A stretch of DNA of 64,000 nucleotides from JADJYF01 sp965278995 (GCA_965278995.1 OZ257136.1:992001-1056000), one strand, 5' to 3'; counted from the first letter of the stretch, positions 8,144-16,267 are shown. The notes: generated by a model from the sequence alone, not told the origin. Numbers and translations are program-made.

Positions 8144-8626
8144 ATGTTCAAGATTTTCGGCGCCGTGGCAGTCATGACCGTGCTGACGACCAGCGCGCAG
8201 GTGATGGCCGATGAGCTTGTGGATGCGCATGTGGCCGAGGAGCATGTAATCGAGGCAGTTGTCACGCAGTGGAAGCCGATGGTGACTTTCGCCAAGGTCG
8301 GCGATACCGTGCGCTTCAAGAATATGATCGGTCACGACACCGAGACCATCGATGGCATGGTCCCCGACGGCGCCACGAAGTGGAAATCCAAGTTGGGCGA
8401 GGAGGCTTTCACTGCCACGCTCGACAAGGAAGGTGCCTGGATCTTCAAATGCAATCCGCACATGACTACCGGCATGGTCGGTGTGGTCGTCGTCGGTGAG
8501 GCGCGGCCGCCAGCCAACGTCAAACAACTCGAAGCGAATCTGCCGAATGTCAAAGTCGGTCGCAACATGGTCAACCGGGCGCTGAAGAAAATGGCGCAGG
8601 CGCTCGAAACCGGCAAGAGCCCATAG
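8144..8626 (+). CDS. Pseudoazurin-like blue copper protein in the xox cassette
   Basis: A 160-residue exported cupredoxin with a signal peptide ending at about Ala22. The type 1 copper ligands are visible with pseudoazurin spacing: His64 (IGHDTETI), Cys103 and His106 (FKCNPHM) and Met111 (TTGM). Pseudoazurins shuttle electrons in the periplasm. Lying between xoxF and xoxJ, where methylotrophs usually carry the cytochrome gene xoxG, this protein is a good candidate for the direct electron acceptor of XoxF. It carries about 40 extra C-terminal residues, lysine-rich and probably helical, beyond the cupredoxin core, which could be a docking element. Its ATG follows a purine-rich GGGAG about 10 bases upstream. 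Confidence 0.85.
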   Translation: MFKIFGAVAVMTVLTTSAQVMADELVDAHVAEEHVIEAVVTQWKPMVTFAKVGDTVRFKNMIGHDTETIDGMVPDGATKWKSKLGEEAFTATLDKEGAWIFKCNPHMTTGMVGVVVVGEARPPANVKQLEANLPNVKVGRNMVNRALKKMAQALETGKSP

Positions 8627-8682
8627 CGCGCGATTCCGCTGCGATGACTCATCGTGCGAGCAGTCTGGACGAGGGCTAACTG

Positions 8683-9576
8683 ATGCAGTCATCTCATTGG
8701 CACATAGCATTGCCTAGGTTTACTGCCGCGGCGCTGCTGCTCACAGCATTCAGCAGTTACGCGGAAGAGGCTGCGCCGGCCCGCACGGCGCTCAAGGTCT
8801 GCGCCGATCCTTACAGCCTGCCATCATCGAACAAGGCCGGCGAGGGCTATGAAAACAAGATTGCCGAGCTGTTCGGCCGCCAGCTCGGACTGCCTGTCGA
8901 ATTCACCTGGTTTCCGCAACGTCTTGGCTTCGTGCGTAATACGTTGACCAACAATGAGACGGCAGACGGTAGCTATCAATGCGATCTGATCATGGGCGTC
9001 GTCGAGAATTTCGAGCTCGCAGCGACGACCCGGCCCTATCTTCATTCGACCTGGGCGATGGTCTACGTGAAAGGGCGCGGCCTCGACTACATTCAGCGCC
9101 AGGAAGACCTGCTCGACCTGACGCCAGAGCAGAAGGGCGCGTTGCGCATCGGTATCTGGGATAAGGGCCCGGCCACGCAGTTCGTCGCACAGAACGATCT
9201 CATGGATCAGGCTGTTCCCTATCAGAGCATGAGCGGCGACGCACGCGAGGGTCCTGGCCAGATGATCGAGCGCGAGCTACTCGGCGACAAGGTAAATCTC
9301 ACTTTCGTGTGGGGACCGATAGCTGGCTACTACGCCAAACAGATCAAGCCGCAGAAACTCGTCGTCATCCCGATGCACGGTGAGCCGGGGCTGCGTTTCG
9401 ATTTTCAGATTGCGATGGCGGTGCGTTTCCCCGACGAAGCGTGGAAACGTCAGGTCGACGGGTTGATTGCTGACAACCAGAGCGCGATCGACGCTATCTT
9501 GCGCGAATACGGCGCGCCAATGATGCCGCTGTTGCTGCGCGAAACCGAGGACGACGATGACCATGACGATGACTAA
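8683..9576 (+). CDS. xoxJ: XoxJ-type periplasmic substrate-binding-like protein with an acidic tail
   Basis: A 297-residue exported protein of the type II solute-binding fold, as in MxaJ/XoxJ: signal peptide at about residues 1-27, then LKVCADPYSLPSSN at the start of lobe one, the QCDLIMGV segment and a PYLHSTWAMVY strand. XoxJ proteins accompany XoxF and are thought to help activate the enzyme or its redox partner. The last residues form an unusual run (ETEDDDDHDDD) that could chelate metal ions; I am not aware of such a tail in typical XoxJ. The 3' end overlaps the next gene by 20 bases, which indicates co-transcription. Confidence 0.88.
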   Translation: MQSSHWHIALPRFTAAALLLTAFSSYAEEAAPARTALKVCADPYSLPSSNKAGEGYENKIAELFGRQLGLPVEFTWFPQRLGFVRNTLTNNETADGSYQCDLIMGVVENFELAATTRPYLHSTWAMVYVKGRGLDYIQRQEDLLDLTPEQKGALRIGIWDKGPATQFVAQNDLMDQAVPYQSMSGDAREGPGQMIERELLGDKVNLTFVWGPIAGYYAKQIKPQKLVVIPMHGEPGLRFDFQIAMAVRFPDEAWKRQVDGLIADNQSAIDAILREYGAPMMPLLLRETEDDDDHDDD

Positions 9577-10297
9577 GACGACAAGTAAAGTGAAAGCCGC
9601 GCTATTGCTGATGATGCTGACGATGGTCGCCGTCACGCCACTGCAGGCTGCGGATGACGCGCCGGCGGCATCACCCGAGCCAGTCACGTTTTCAGAAGCG
9701 GAAACACGCCTGTGGATGACCGATCAGCTGGGGTCCATCGACAAGACGATGAAATTGAACTACGCGTTCGAGAAATCCGGCACGCTCGAAGCCGGCTTTA
9801 CTGACACGGTCAAGTTCGCGGTCCAGAAAATCAATGCCGATGGCAGCAAAGCGGCGACCGTGGAATTCTTTTCCGGTGCACGCAATTTTCCAGTGCCGCC
9901 GGTCGACAGTACGACGGTCAATCCGATATTGATGGTGTATTTCCAGGGCGATGTCTACGAAATGAATCGGCTGACCGACGAAGATGGCGCGGCGCGCGAG
10001 CGATGGCGCTATTTCCAGCGGCGCATCAAGCTCGCGCTGGCGGAATCGGCGGCGGTCAAACCGACCAGCTTTGAGTTCAACGGTCGGCAATGGCAAGGTT
10101 ATGAGATCAGTTTCGACCCGTACGCCGACGATCCCCATAAAGAATCGTTGAAAGCGTTTTCGGCCAAGCATTATTCCGTCATTGTCAGCGACCAGTTGCC
10201 AGGCTACCTCTATCGCATCGAAACGCATGTACCGGGACCGAAAGCGGGTGAGTTTCTGGTCCGCGAAGTACTCCAGCTGGCCAGTATCGATTCCTGA
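9557..10297 (+). CDS. Secreted protein of unknown function, last gene of the xox cassette
   Basis: I do not recognise a family. The product is 246 residues with an N-terminal Met/Thr run, a hydrophobic signal segment (about residues 14-32, ending in LQAAD) and a soluble, mostly beta-like body with motifs such as LGSIDKTMKLNYAFEKSG and the closing EFLVREVLQL. The pattern suggests a lipocalin- or LolA-like beta fold, but that is a guess. The start lies inside xoxJ (20-base overlap, +1 frame shift), so translation is coupled; three in-frame ATGs (9557, 9563, 9569) make the exact start uncertain. A role in XoxF maturation or periplasmic methanol oxidation is inferred from linkage only. Confidence 0.65.
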   Translation: MTMTMTKTTSKVKAALLLMMLTMVAVTPLQAADDAPAASPEPVTFSEAETRLWMTDQLGSIDKTMKLNYAFEKSGTLEAGFTDTVKFAVQKINADGSKAATVEFFSGARNFPVPPVDSTTVNPILMVYFQGDVYEMNRLTDEDGAARERWRYFQRRIKLALAESAAVKPTSFEFNGRQWQGYEISFDPYADDPHKESLKAFSAKHYSVIVSDQLPGYLYRIETHVPGPKAGEFLVREVLQLASIDS

Positions 10298-10298
10298 T

Positions 10299-10337
10299 TA
10301 GCCGGTGCCGCGGGCAACCCTGCCACAGTCCCGGCTA
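10299..10337. terminator. Inverted repeat after the xox cassette
   Basis: TAGCCGG at 10299-10305 pairs with CCGGCTA at 10331-10337 across 25 bases, immediately after the stop of the last xox gene. It may help terminate the operon, but there is no T-run, so the call is weak. Confidence 0.3.
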
Positions 10338-10398
10338 GCGACTATTGGTCAAGCCAATCCGTCTATCGCCGCTATAGAGCAGTCGAGCAGGACCTGGC

Positions 10399-11655
10399 AT
10401 GCGCGTTCTTCACGTACTTCATCATTCAGCGCCGCATCTGGACGGATACGGCGTGCGCAGCCAGGCAATCCTGCGGGCGGAATGCGCCATGGGCCTGTCA
10501 CCGGTGGTGCTCACTTCGGCGCATCATGAACTCGAGGTCGGGCGACTGGCCGCGCGCGAGACGCCGGATTGCGAAGTAATCGACGACATCGTATTTCATC
10601 GCACCCCACTGCCGGCGGGCTGGTCGGCGCGCATCGAACTCAAGACGCCGGTGCTGCGCGAACGCATGTTCATGCGCGTCTTGGGCCGTGCGCTGGAACG
10701 TCGATTGTCAGCGGAGCGATTCGATCTCATTCATTGCCATTCGCCGGTGCTGTGCGGGTTCCCGGCGCTGGCGGCGGCGCGTGCGCATGGCCTGCCTCTA
10801 GTCTATGAGATCCGCGCATTCTGGGAGGACGCCATTCCGGAAGTCGGGCGCACGCTGCCGCAGTCCGTGAAGTACTGGTTCGGTCGGCGCATGGAAAATC
10901 GCATGATGGCCAATGCCGATGCGATCGTCGCGATATCGACGCACATGATTGAGGATATTGCCGCACGCGGTTTTCCGCGCGAGCGCTTGCACCGAATACC
11001 CAATGGCGTTGATCTCGTCCATTTTGCCCCGCTCGCGCCGGTAACGCAGCTCGCCGAACGGTTGTCGATCAGCGGCCACCCGACTATCGGCTTCATCGGC
11101 AGTTTTTTTGGTTTCGAAGGACTGGACTGCCTGGTGCGCGCGATGCCAGCGGTATTGACGCAAATACCCGAAGCCAGGCTGCTGCTGGTCGGCGATGGCG
11201 ATGTGGCGGGCGAGATCCGCCAGCTGATCGCAGCACTGCGACTCGAATCGTCGGTGCTGCAGGTTGGCCGCGTGCCACACCATGAAGTGGCAGCGTATTA
11301 CTCGATTATCGATGTGATGGTCTACCCGCGACATCGCGATCGTTTGACGGAACTCGTCACCCCGTTGAAGCCGCTCGAAGCGATTGCAATGGGCAAGGCG
11401 GTCATCGGCAGCGATGTCGGTGGCATCAAGGAACTGTTGGACGAGGGTCGGGCGGGGTGGCTGTTCCGCGCCGGCGACCCGGGCGATCTTGCGCGCCAGG
11501 TCGTCCGGCTGTTGGAGGATGCGCCGGCCCGTGCAACGTTGGCTGCACAAGCCCGGGAGTATGCCGTCCGCGAACGCGCCTGGGACGCGATCGTTCAAGG
11601 CTATCTGCCCATATATACTGCTGTTACAGCGCGAAATGCCGGAGCGAGTTCATGA
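10399..11655 (+). CDS. Glycosyltransferase family 4, exosortase A-associated
   Basis: A 418-residue GT-B glycosyltransferase. The N-terminus (MRVLHVLHHSAPHLDGYGVR) matches the exosortase A-associated glycosyltransferase type I recall. The donor-binding C-terminal domain shows TIGFIGSFFGFEGLD, a LLVGDGDV strand and the conserved ELVTPLKPLEAIAMGKAV segment with the E-x7-E acidic pair. It should add a sugar to the lipid-linked exopolysaccharide unit on the cytoplasmic face of the membrane. It overlaps the methyltransferase gene by 4 bases (ATGA). It continues the exopolysaccharide locus that the xox cassette interrupts. Confidence 0.85.
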   Translation: MRVLHVLHHSAPHLDGYGVRSQAILRAECAMGLSPVVLTSAHHELEVGRLAARETPDCEVIDDIVFHRTPLPAGWSARIELKTPVLRERMFMRVLGRALERRLSAERFDLIHCHSPVLCGFPALAAARAHGLPLVYEIRAFWEDAIPEVGRTLPQSVKYWFGRRMENRMMANADAIVAISTHMIEDIAARGFPRERLHRIPNGVDLVHFAPLAPVTQLAERLSISGHPTIGFIGSFFGFEGLDCLVRAMPAVLTQIPEARLLLVGDGDVAGEIRQLIAALRLESSVLQVGRVPHHEVAAYYSIIDVMVYPRHRDRLTELVTPLKPLEAIAMGKAVIGSDVGGIKELLDEGRAGWLFRAGDPGDLARQVVRLLEDAPARATLAAQAREYAVRERAWDAIVQGYLPIYTAVTARNAGASS

Positions 11656-12467
11656 CCATGCCGTTTGTCTGCCCGGATTGCCGCCAGCCCCTGGTGGGCG
11701 ATCACTGCCCGGCGTGCAATCTCACTTTCGAGCGCAGAGCTGGCATACCGGTGCTGTTGCCGGGCGCACGCGCGCCGCAGCTCGAAGCGGCGGCCGAGAT
11801 CGGTGCAGTCTATGACGACATTTACGAACACCGTACTTCGGTGTGGGAAGATCAGGGTCGCACGCCGGAGTTCATTCGGTACTTCGCTGATCTGGTAGCC
11901 GGTCTGTCGACTGGGCGCCTGCTCGAAATCGGTTGCGGCGAAGGCATCCTGCTTGCGACCCTGCGGGCCGAGGAAAAAGTTGCCGTCGATTTGTCGGCGA
12001 CAGCGCTGGTTCGTGCACACGAGCGTACCGGCGCTGCCTGTGCCGTTGGCCTGGCCGAAAAGCTGCCATTGCCGGATGACGCATTCGACGTCGCAGTCAG
12101 TGTCGGCGTGATGGAACATTTTCTCGATGCTGATGGCGCCACTCGCGAGATTGCTCGCATCCTGCGACCGGGTGGCTACTACGTCGCACTGATCCACGTC
12201 GCCGTATCGCGTCGGCAGGAGGCCCTGCAGAAGGTGCGTGAATATATCTTCCCGGTGCCGAGGCCACTGGCTCTGGCGCGCTGGCTGCTCAGCAAGGTTT
12301 ATCGCCCGATCATCCAACCGATACAGCATGGTTTCACCGTCGCCTCCGGGCGCGAGTGCATTGCTCGCAACGGATTCAATGTTCTTCGTTCGATAACACG
12401 CGAAAGCGATCGCGCCGCGCCGCTGGTCGGGCCGCATGTCGTCATCTACGTGGCGAGCAAAGCGTGA
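11652..12467 (+). CDS. SAM-dependent methyltransferase with N-terminal zinc ribbon
   Basis: A 271-residue class I methyltransferase. The first 25 residues carry two CxxC pairs (CPDC and CPAC), a small zinc ribbon of the Trm112-like kind often fused to such enzymes. The SAM-binding motif I is LLEIGCGEG near residue 93, followed by VAVDLSATAL and the post-motif MEHFLD. The frame is open further upstream, but the start at 11652 overlaps the glycosyltransferase stop and puts the zinc ribbon at the N-terminus. The context suggests methylation of a sugar or lipid-linked intermediate of the exopolysaccharide; the substrate is unknown. Confidence 0.75.
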   Translation: MTMPFVCPDCRQPLVGDHCPACNLTFERRAGIPVLLPGARAPQLEAAAEIGAVYDDIYEHRTSVWEDQGRTPEFIRYFADLVAGLSTGRLLEIGCGEGILLATLRAEEKVAVDLSATALVRAHERTGAACAVGLAEKLPLPDDAFDVAVSVGVMEHFLDADGATREIARILRPGGYYVALIHVAVSRRQEALQKVREYIFPVPRPLALARWLLSKVYRPIIQPIQHGFTVASGRECIARNGFNVLRSITRESDRAAPLVGPHVVIYVASKA

Positions 12468-12532
12468 ACGTCAGCGCCTGGCCGGCATCTGTCGTGTCCG
12501 GGCGATGATGGACAAGTGCGGGGGCCGGCCTG

Positions 12533-13429
12533 ATGCACGGTGAACAAGCCCGCGAGCTGCACGCGGCGCTGCTGCGGGAGAACGGTGACTGCCTGAAGTT
12601 GATTGCGCCGGCGAGCATCATTGCCGAACTAGACGCAATCCCCGATGACGCGCCGTACCACGTGCTCCCGCAAGCAGAGCATACGCACTGGCAGCGGATG
12701 CGCGCGCATCCCGAGTCGCGCCTGCTTGAAGTCGTTCTTCGCGCAGTCCTGCTCGAGTTGATCATCGACTTCGAGCAGCGGGCGGCGCATCGACGTTATA
12801 CGCCGGCCGTCATCGAGTGTTTCGAACGCTCTTACGCGCGCATCCTGACTGAACTCGCTGCGCCGGATCATGAGCCCTATGCCGCTCTGACGGACGTCGC
12901 ACTGAAAGATCTCGCTCTGTGCAGGCAGCACCTGTTTCCTGCTGGCGCGCAGGTCGTCGATCCTAATGCATCGTTCAATCGCTCGCTGCTATATAGCGGT
13001 GGAATGACACAGGCACTGGCGTTTACGCGGTTGATGCTGCATACCGGAGGCAATACCCACTACTACCAGATCCATACGCATCTGAGCGAGATGGAGGACT
13101 TCAATCCGGACGGCTGGGACCGCTGTTACGTGAGACTTGCCGGGATGCTGCGTGCGAATCCCCGCATCAGAGGTATGGTTGGCGGCAGCTGGTTCTACGA
13201 CCCGGCGCTCGAAACCGTCAGTCCGCGTCTGGTCTATCTGCGCAAGGTGCCACAAGGCAACGGTGCGGGTGTGTTCCGTGTACGGCTCGATACCGGCGGT
13301 GACGCCTTGGCAAAATCGGAATCGCGACGGCAACTCTACGAGCAGGGCAAGTACACACCGACAGCGTATGCCATCATCTGGCCGCGCGAGCCACTGCTGG
13401 CCTGGGCCGACAAGGTGGCGCGGGTCTAG
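12533..13429 (+). CDS. Conserved-looking protein of unknown function in the exopolysaccharide cluster
   Basis: I do not recognise the family. The product is 298 residues, cytoplasmic by appearance (no signal or membrane segment), with a helical N-terminal half and a C-terminal half rich in motifs that look conserved: GGMTQALAFTRLMLHTGG, the histidine-rich THYYQIHTHLSEMEDF, and WFYDPALE followed by SPRLVYLRKVP. The His/Glu-rich motif could bind metal or be catalytic. It lies 65 bases after the methyltransferase and 13 bases before the deacetylase, so it is probably co-transcribed and involved in glycan synthesis or modification. Confidence 0.6.
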   Translation: MHGEQARELHAALLRENGDCLKLIAPASIIAELDAIPDDAPYHVLPQAEHTHWQRMRAHPESRLLEVVLRAVLLELIIDFEQRAAHRRYTPAVIECFERSYARILTELAAPDHEPYAALTDVALKDLALCRQHLFPAGAQVVDPNASFNRSLLYSGGMTQALAFTRLMLHTGGNTHYYQIHTHLSEMEDFNPDGWDRCYVRLAGMLRANPRIRGMVGGSWFYDPALETVSPRLVYLRKVPQGNGAGVFRVRLDTGGDALAKSESRRQLYEQGKYTPTAYAIIWPREPLLAWADKVARV

Positions 13430-13442
13430 TGCGACCGGCATC

Positions 13443-14492
13443 ATGTTGAATGCCGTCAAAGCGACTGTCTATCGCCTGGGCGGGGCTGTCGGGCTGTACC
13501 GCCTCGCGCGCCACCTGACTGCCGGCAAGCTGCGCATCCTGTGCTATCACGGTGTCGCACTGCACGACGAATATCGCTTTCGTCCCGTGCTGTTCATGCG
13601 GCCGATGACGTTCGCCGGCCGGCTTGCTCATCTGACTCGTCACCGCTATCCGGTATTGACGCTCGACGAAGCGATGACTCGACTTGCCGACGGCACGCTG
13701 CCACGCGATGCCACCGTCATCACGATCGATGATGGCTGGTCCGGCACCGCCACCCACATGGCGCCGTTGTTGGCGCAGTACGGCCTGCCGTCGACGCTAT
13801 ATGTCGCTTCGTACTATCTGCACCAACAGACCATGGTGTTCAATGTCGCAGCGGCTTACGCCTTGTGGAAATCGACGCAGTCGACACTCGACCTGGCGCA
13901 GGTCGCGCCGACACTGTCAGGTATTTTCCCGCTGGCCGAGGAATCGTCGCGCGCAGCGGCCAGTGATCGCCTCTGCGCGTACGCCGATGGTTTGACTGCC
14001 ACTGACAGGCAGACGCTGCTCGAGACGTTGTGCCGTGTACTGAACGTCGACCTCGCGATCATGCACCAGCACCACATGTTCCGCTTCATGACGACGGCGC
14101 AGGCGGAGGCAGCGCTGGCCAGCGGCATGGATCTGCAGCTGCACACACATCGCCACCAGCTGCCGGAAAGTTCGGGCGCTGCGCTCAGCGCCGAACTCGA
14201 AGACAATCGTCGCGCACTCGCCACCGTAACGAGTGCGCCATTGGTGCACTTCTGCTATCCGAGCGGCGAATACTCCGCAGTCCAATTACCGTGGCTGGCA
14301 GCCGCTGGCGTGCAGACCGCGACAACGACCGGCATGGGTTTCAATACGCGAACCACGTCACCACTGGAACTGCGCCGGTTTCTCGATTCTGACGTCTTGA
14401 GTGATGCAGAATTCGAAGCTGAACTCAGCGGATTCAAGGAACTTGTGCGAACTGCCGTTGCACGCCTGCGCCGCGTACACCCATCACGCTGA
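13443..14492 (+). CDS. Polysaccharide deacetylase (NodB/CE4 family)
   Basis: A 349-residue NodB-fold protein expected to remove N-acetyl groups from a glycan. The family core is visible: RILCYHGV near residue 35, the metal/catalytic TIDDGWSGT near residue 98 (the usual second-strand Asp pair) and, late in the domain, LQLHTHRHQLP with the H-x3-H type histidines, then HFCYPSGEY. The frame runs open upstream, but the ATG at 13443 gives a compact protein that begins 13 bases after the preceding stop. I see no clear signal peptide, so it probably acts on a cytoplasmic or inner-leaflet intermediate of the exopolysaccharide. Confidence 0.82.
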   Translation: MLNAVKATVYRLGGAVGLYRLARHLTAGKLRILCYHGVALHDEYRFRPVLFMRPMTFAGRLAHLTRHRYPVLTLDEAMTRLADGTLPRDATVITIDDGWSGTATHMAPLLAQYGLPSTLYVASYYLHQQTMVFNVAAAYALWKSTQSTLDLAQVAPTLSGIFPLAEESSRAAASDRLCAYADGLTATDRQTLLETLCRVLNVDLAIMHQHHMFRFMTTAQAEAALASGMDLQLHTHRHQLPESSGAALSAELEDNRRALATVTSAPLVHFCYPSGEYSAVQLPWLAAAGVQTATTTGMGFNTRTTSPLELRRFLDSDVLSDAEFEAELSGFKELVRTAVARLRRVHPSR

Positions 14493-14499
14493 CTAACTT

Positions 14500-14555
14500 T
14501 TCCTGATTCCTGGTAACTCGGTGGGCATTGGTCGGCCGCGCAGGGGAATCAGGAA
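14500..14555. terminator. Long inverted repeat between convergent operons
   Basis: TTCCTGATTCC at 14500-14510 and GGAATCAGGAA at 14545-14555 form a perfect 11-bp inverted repeat separated by 34 bases. It occupies the gap between the plus-strand deacetylase and the minus-strand fhcC, the place for a bidirectional terminator. The arms are not followed by clear T-runs. Confidence 0.5.
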
Positions 14556-14558
14556 CAG

Positions 14559-15377
14559 CTAGCTATCGGCGATCAAGATTTCACCGACGCCACCATAAGC
14601 CATGTCGCCGGCCCAGCGTTGTGTGTGCCGGAAGACGGCCAGGCGTCGCGCTAGTGGTCGATGGTATTCGGCGACGTAGCGCTCGATCAGCGGCATCATG
14701 CCGGGTTCGAACACGCCGCAGTCGCTGAAATTCGCCGACATCTGCGCGGGTGTCTGCGCTAGCAACAGCGTTCCGCGCCGCATGCCGACACCGGCGTTGG
14801 CGCCGGTTTGTCCCAGCACGGCGATGGTGCCGGCGCTCATCCGATCACCGAGGTGGCTGCCGGCGTCGCCGGCGACCAGGATTAGTCCGCGACGCATGCG
14901 TTCGCCGGCATCGTCGCCGGCGTTTTTTGTGACCAGGATGACGCCGCCGTTCATGCCGCGGGTGGCGCCTGGCACCGTGCCGCCGAGCCGTCGACCTACG
15001 TGTCCGCGAACGACGATGCAACCACCGCGCATACCGCAGCCGACTGCGTCGCCCGCGTTGCCGTGCAGTCGGAGCGTGCCACCGCGCATGCCGCGGCCAA
15101 GTTCGTCACCAACCGTTCCGTTCGCCTCGATAGTCCCGGATTCGAGATTCGCGCCGAGGCGGCGGCAGGCTGCCGTCAGACCGCGGAATATCAGCATCGT
15201 CGGATCGTCGCCCGAAAGCGTAAAGACGTCGCCGAGCGCGGGTGGTCGGCGCCCGCTGCCGAGGCGCATGCGCGCAATCGCGGCCACGGATTTTCCGGCC
15301 AGTCGCTGCGGTGTAATGCCGCCGAGATCGATTATCTCGCCAGGGCGCTCGCGCATCACCAGCGTCAGAGCGCTCAC
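14559..15377 (-). CDS. fhcC: Formyltransferase/hydrolase complex subunit C
   Basis: A 272-residue subunit of the formyltransferase/hydrolase complex, homologous to the gamma subunit (FmdC/FwdC) of archaeal formylmethanofuran dehydrogenase. It shows the family's repeated right-handed beta-helix turns built on GxxxGxGMRGGxxxxxG units (residues about 110-230). The start is a GTG at 15377 that overlaps the fhcD stop (GTGA). The longer frame upstream lies entirely in fhcD and should not be used. With FhcA, B and D it releases formate from the formyl-cofactor at the end of H4MPT-linked formaldehyde oxidation. Last gene of fhcB-A-D-C. Confidence 0.92.
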   Translation of the reverse strand: MSALTLVMRERPGEIIDLGGITPQRLAGKSVAAIARMRLGSGRRPPALGDVFTLSGDDPTMLIFRGLTAACRRLGANLESGTIEANGTVGDELGRGMRGGTLRLHGNAGDAVGCGMRGGCIVVRGHVGRRLGGTVPGATRGMNGGVILVTKNAGDDAGERMRRGLILVAGDAGSHLGDRMSAGTIAVLGQTGANAGVGMRRGTLLLAQTPAQMSANFSDCGVFEPGMMPLIERYVAEYHRPLARRLAVFRHTQRWAGDMAYGGVGEILIADS

Positions 15378-16267
15378 GCGAGTATCTCGCGCAGCTTGAA
15401 GTGGAACGGTCCTAGACTGCCGCCATAGTTGCCGGCACTGATACGCTGGACGGCGTGGCGGCGCCCGCGACACGCAGCTTCGATGCCGACCCGGGTGGCG
15501 GCACTGATAGCGACGGTATCGAGGCCGTCGATGACGATTTCGAGTACCGCCCCGACCGTTGGCCCGAGTTCGCTGGCGACTGCGCCTTTCAAGGTCGGGC
15601 AGAACACGTGATTGGTCGAGGCCGGCAGCGTCTTGTATTTCGAACCGACCTTGGAACCGGAGCGGACGACGCCGCCGGGAAACGGCATGATGACTCCGGG
15701 GATTTTACGCATGGCGACGATAGCGCGTTCCGAGGCAGCCAATGCCGCAGCCTGATTGTCGGCGAGGATCAGAAAATTGCCGCCGCCAATCGCTTTGCAC
15801 ATGGCGGTCGTTTCCTCGCACAGAAATTCGCCGTCCATGACCGGAACGCGCCAATAACGACGGCCGCCGAGTTTTTTCGAGAGCTGCCAGCCGTCGCCGA
15901 AAAAGCGCAGATTCTTGCCCAGCGGCAGTGGTTCGCCGTCAGTCATACCGGCAAAGCAGGCACTGGTCGGTGCGGTCAGCACGCATTGCCCGACGCGGTT
16001 CTGCAATTGCTTGATCATTTCCTTGGTGCTCATCGTGAACAGCAGCACCGCCACACCGGGTCGGCCGTCCGGCGTCTCGCGCGCCGACAGCACTTTTTCG
16101 ATACCTGCTTCGCAGCCGCAGGCAATCACCGAAGTCGCAAACCCGGTCATGGCCTGGGCCGCGTGCATCGCCCAGGTCGGATTGACCGCCGTGACGATCA
16201 CACGCGTCGCTTTCATCGGGAACGCTTCGGCGAACGTGTCATCGATGAGCACACCGTTCAATTTCAT
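15374..16267 (-). CDS. fhcD: Formylmethanofuran:H4MPT formyltransferase-type subunit D
   Basis: A 297-residue protein matching the formyltransferase (Ftr) family across its length, with the N-terminus MKLNGVLIDDTFAEAFPMK, a GFATSVIACGCEAGIE segment and the C-terminal GNYGGSLGPFHFKL typical of Ftr/FhcD. It transfers the formyl group between H4MPT and the methanofuran-like carrier (methylofuran in methylotrophs) inside the Fhc complex. It overlaps fhcA by 4 bases upstream and fhcC by 4 bases downstream, so the four fhc genes form one translationally coupled unit. Confidence 0.95.
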   Translation of the reverse strand: MKLNGVLIDDTFAEAFPMKATRVIVTAVNPTWAMHAAQAMTGFATSVIACGCEAGIEKVLSARETPDGRPGVAVLLFTMSTKEMIKQLQNRVGQCVLTAPTSACFAGMTDGEPLPLGKNLRFFGDGWQLSKKLGGRRYWRVPVMDGEFLCEETTAMCKAIGGGNFLILADNQAAALAASERAIVAMRKIPGVIMPFPGGVVRSGSKVGSKYKTLPASTNHVFCPTLKGAVASELGPTVGAVLEIVIDGLDTVAISAATRVGIEAACRGRRHAVQRISAGNYGGSLGPFHFKLREILA

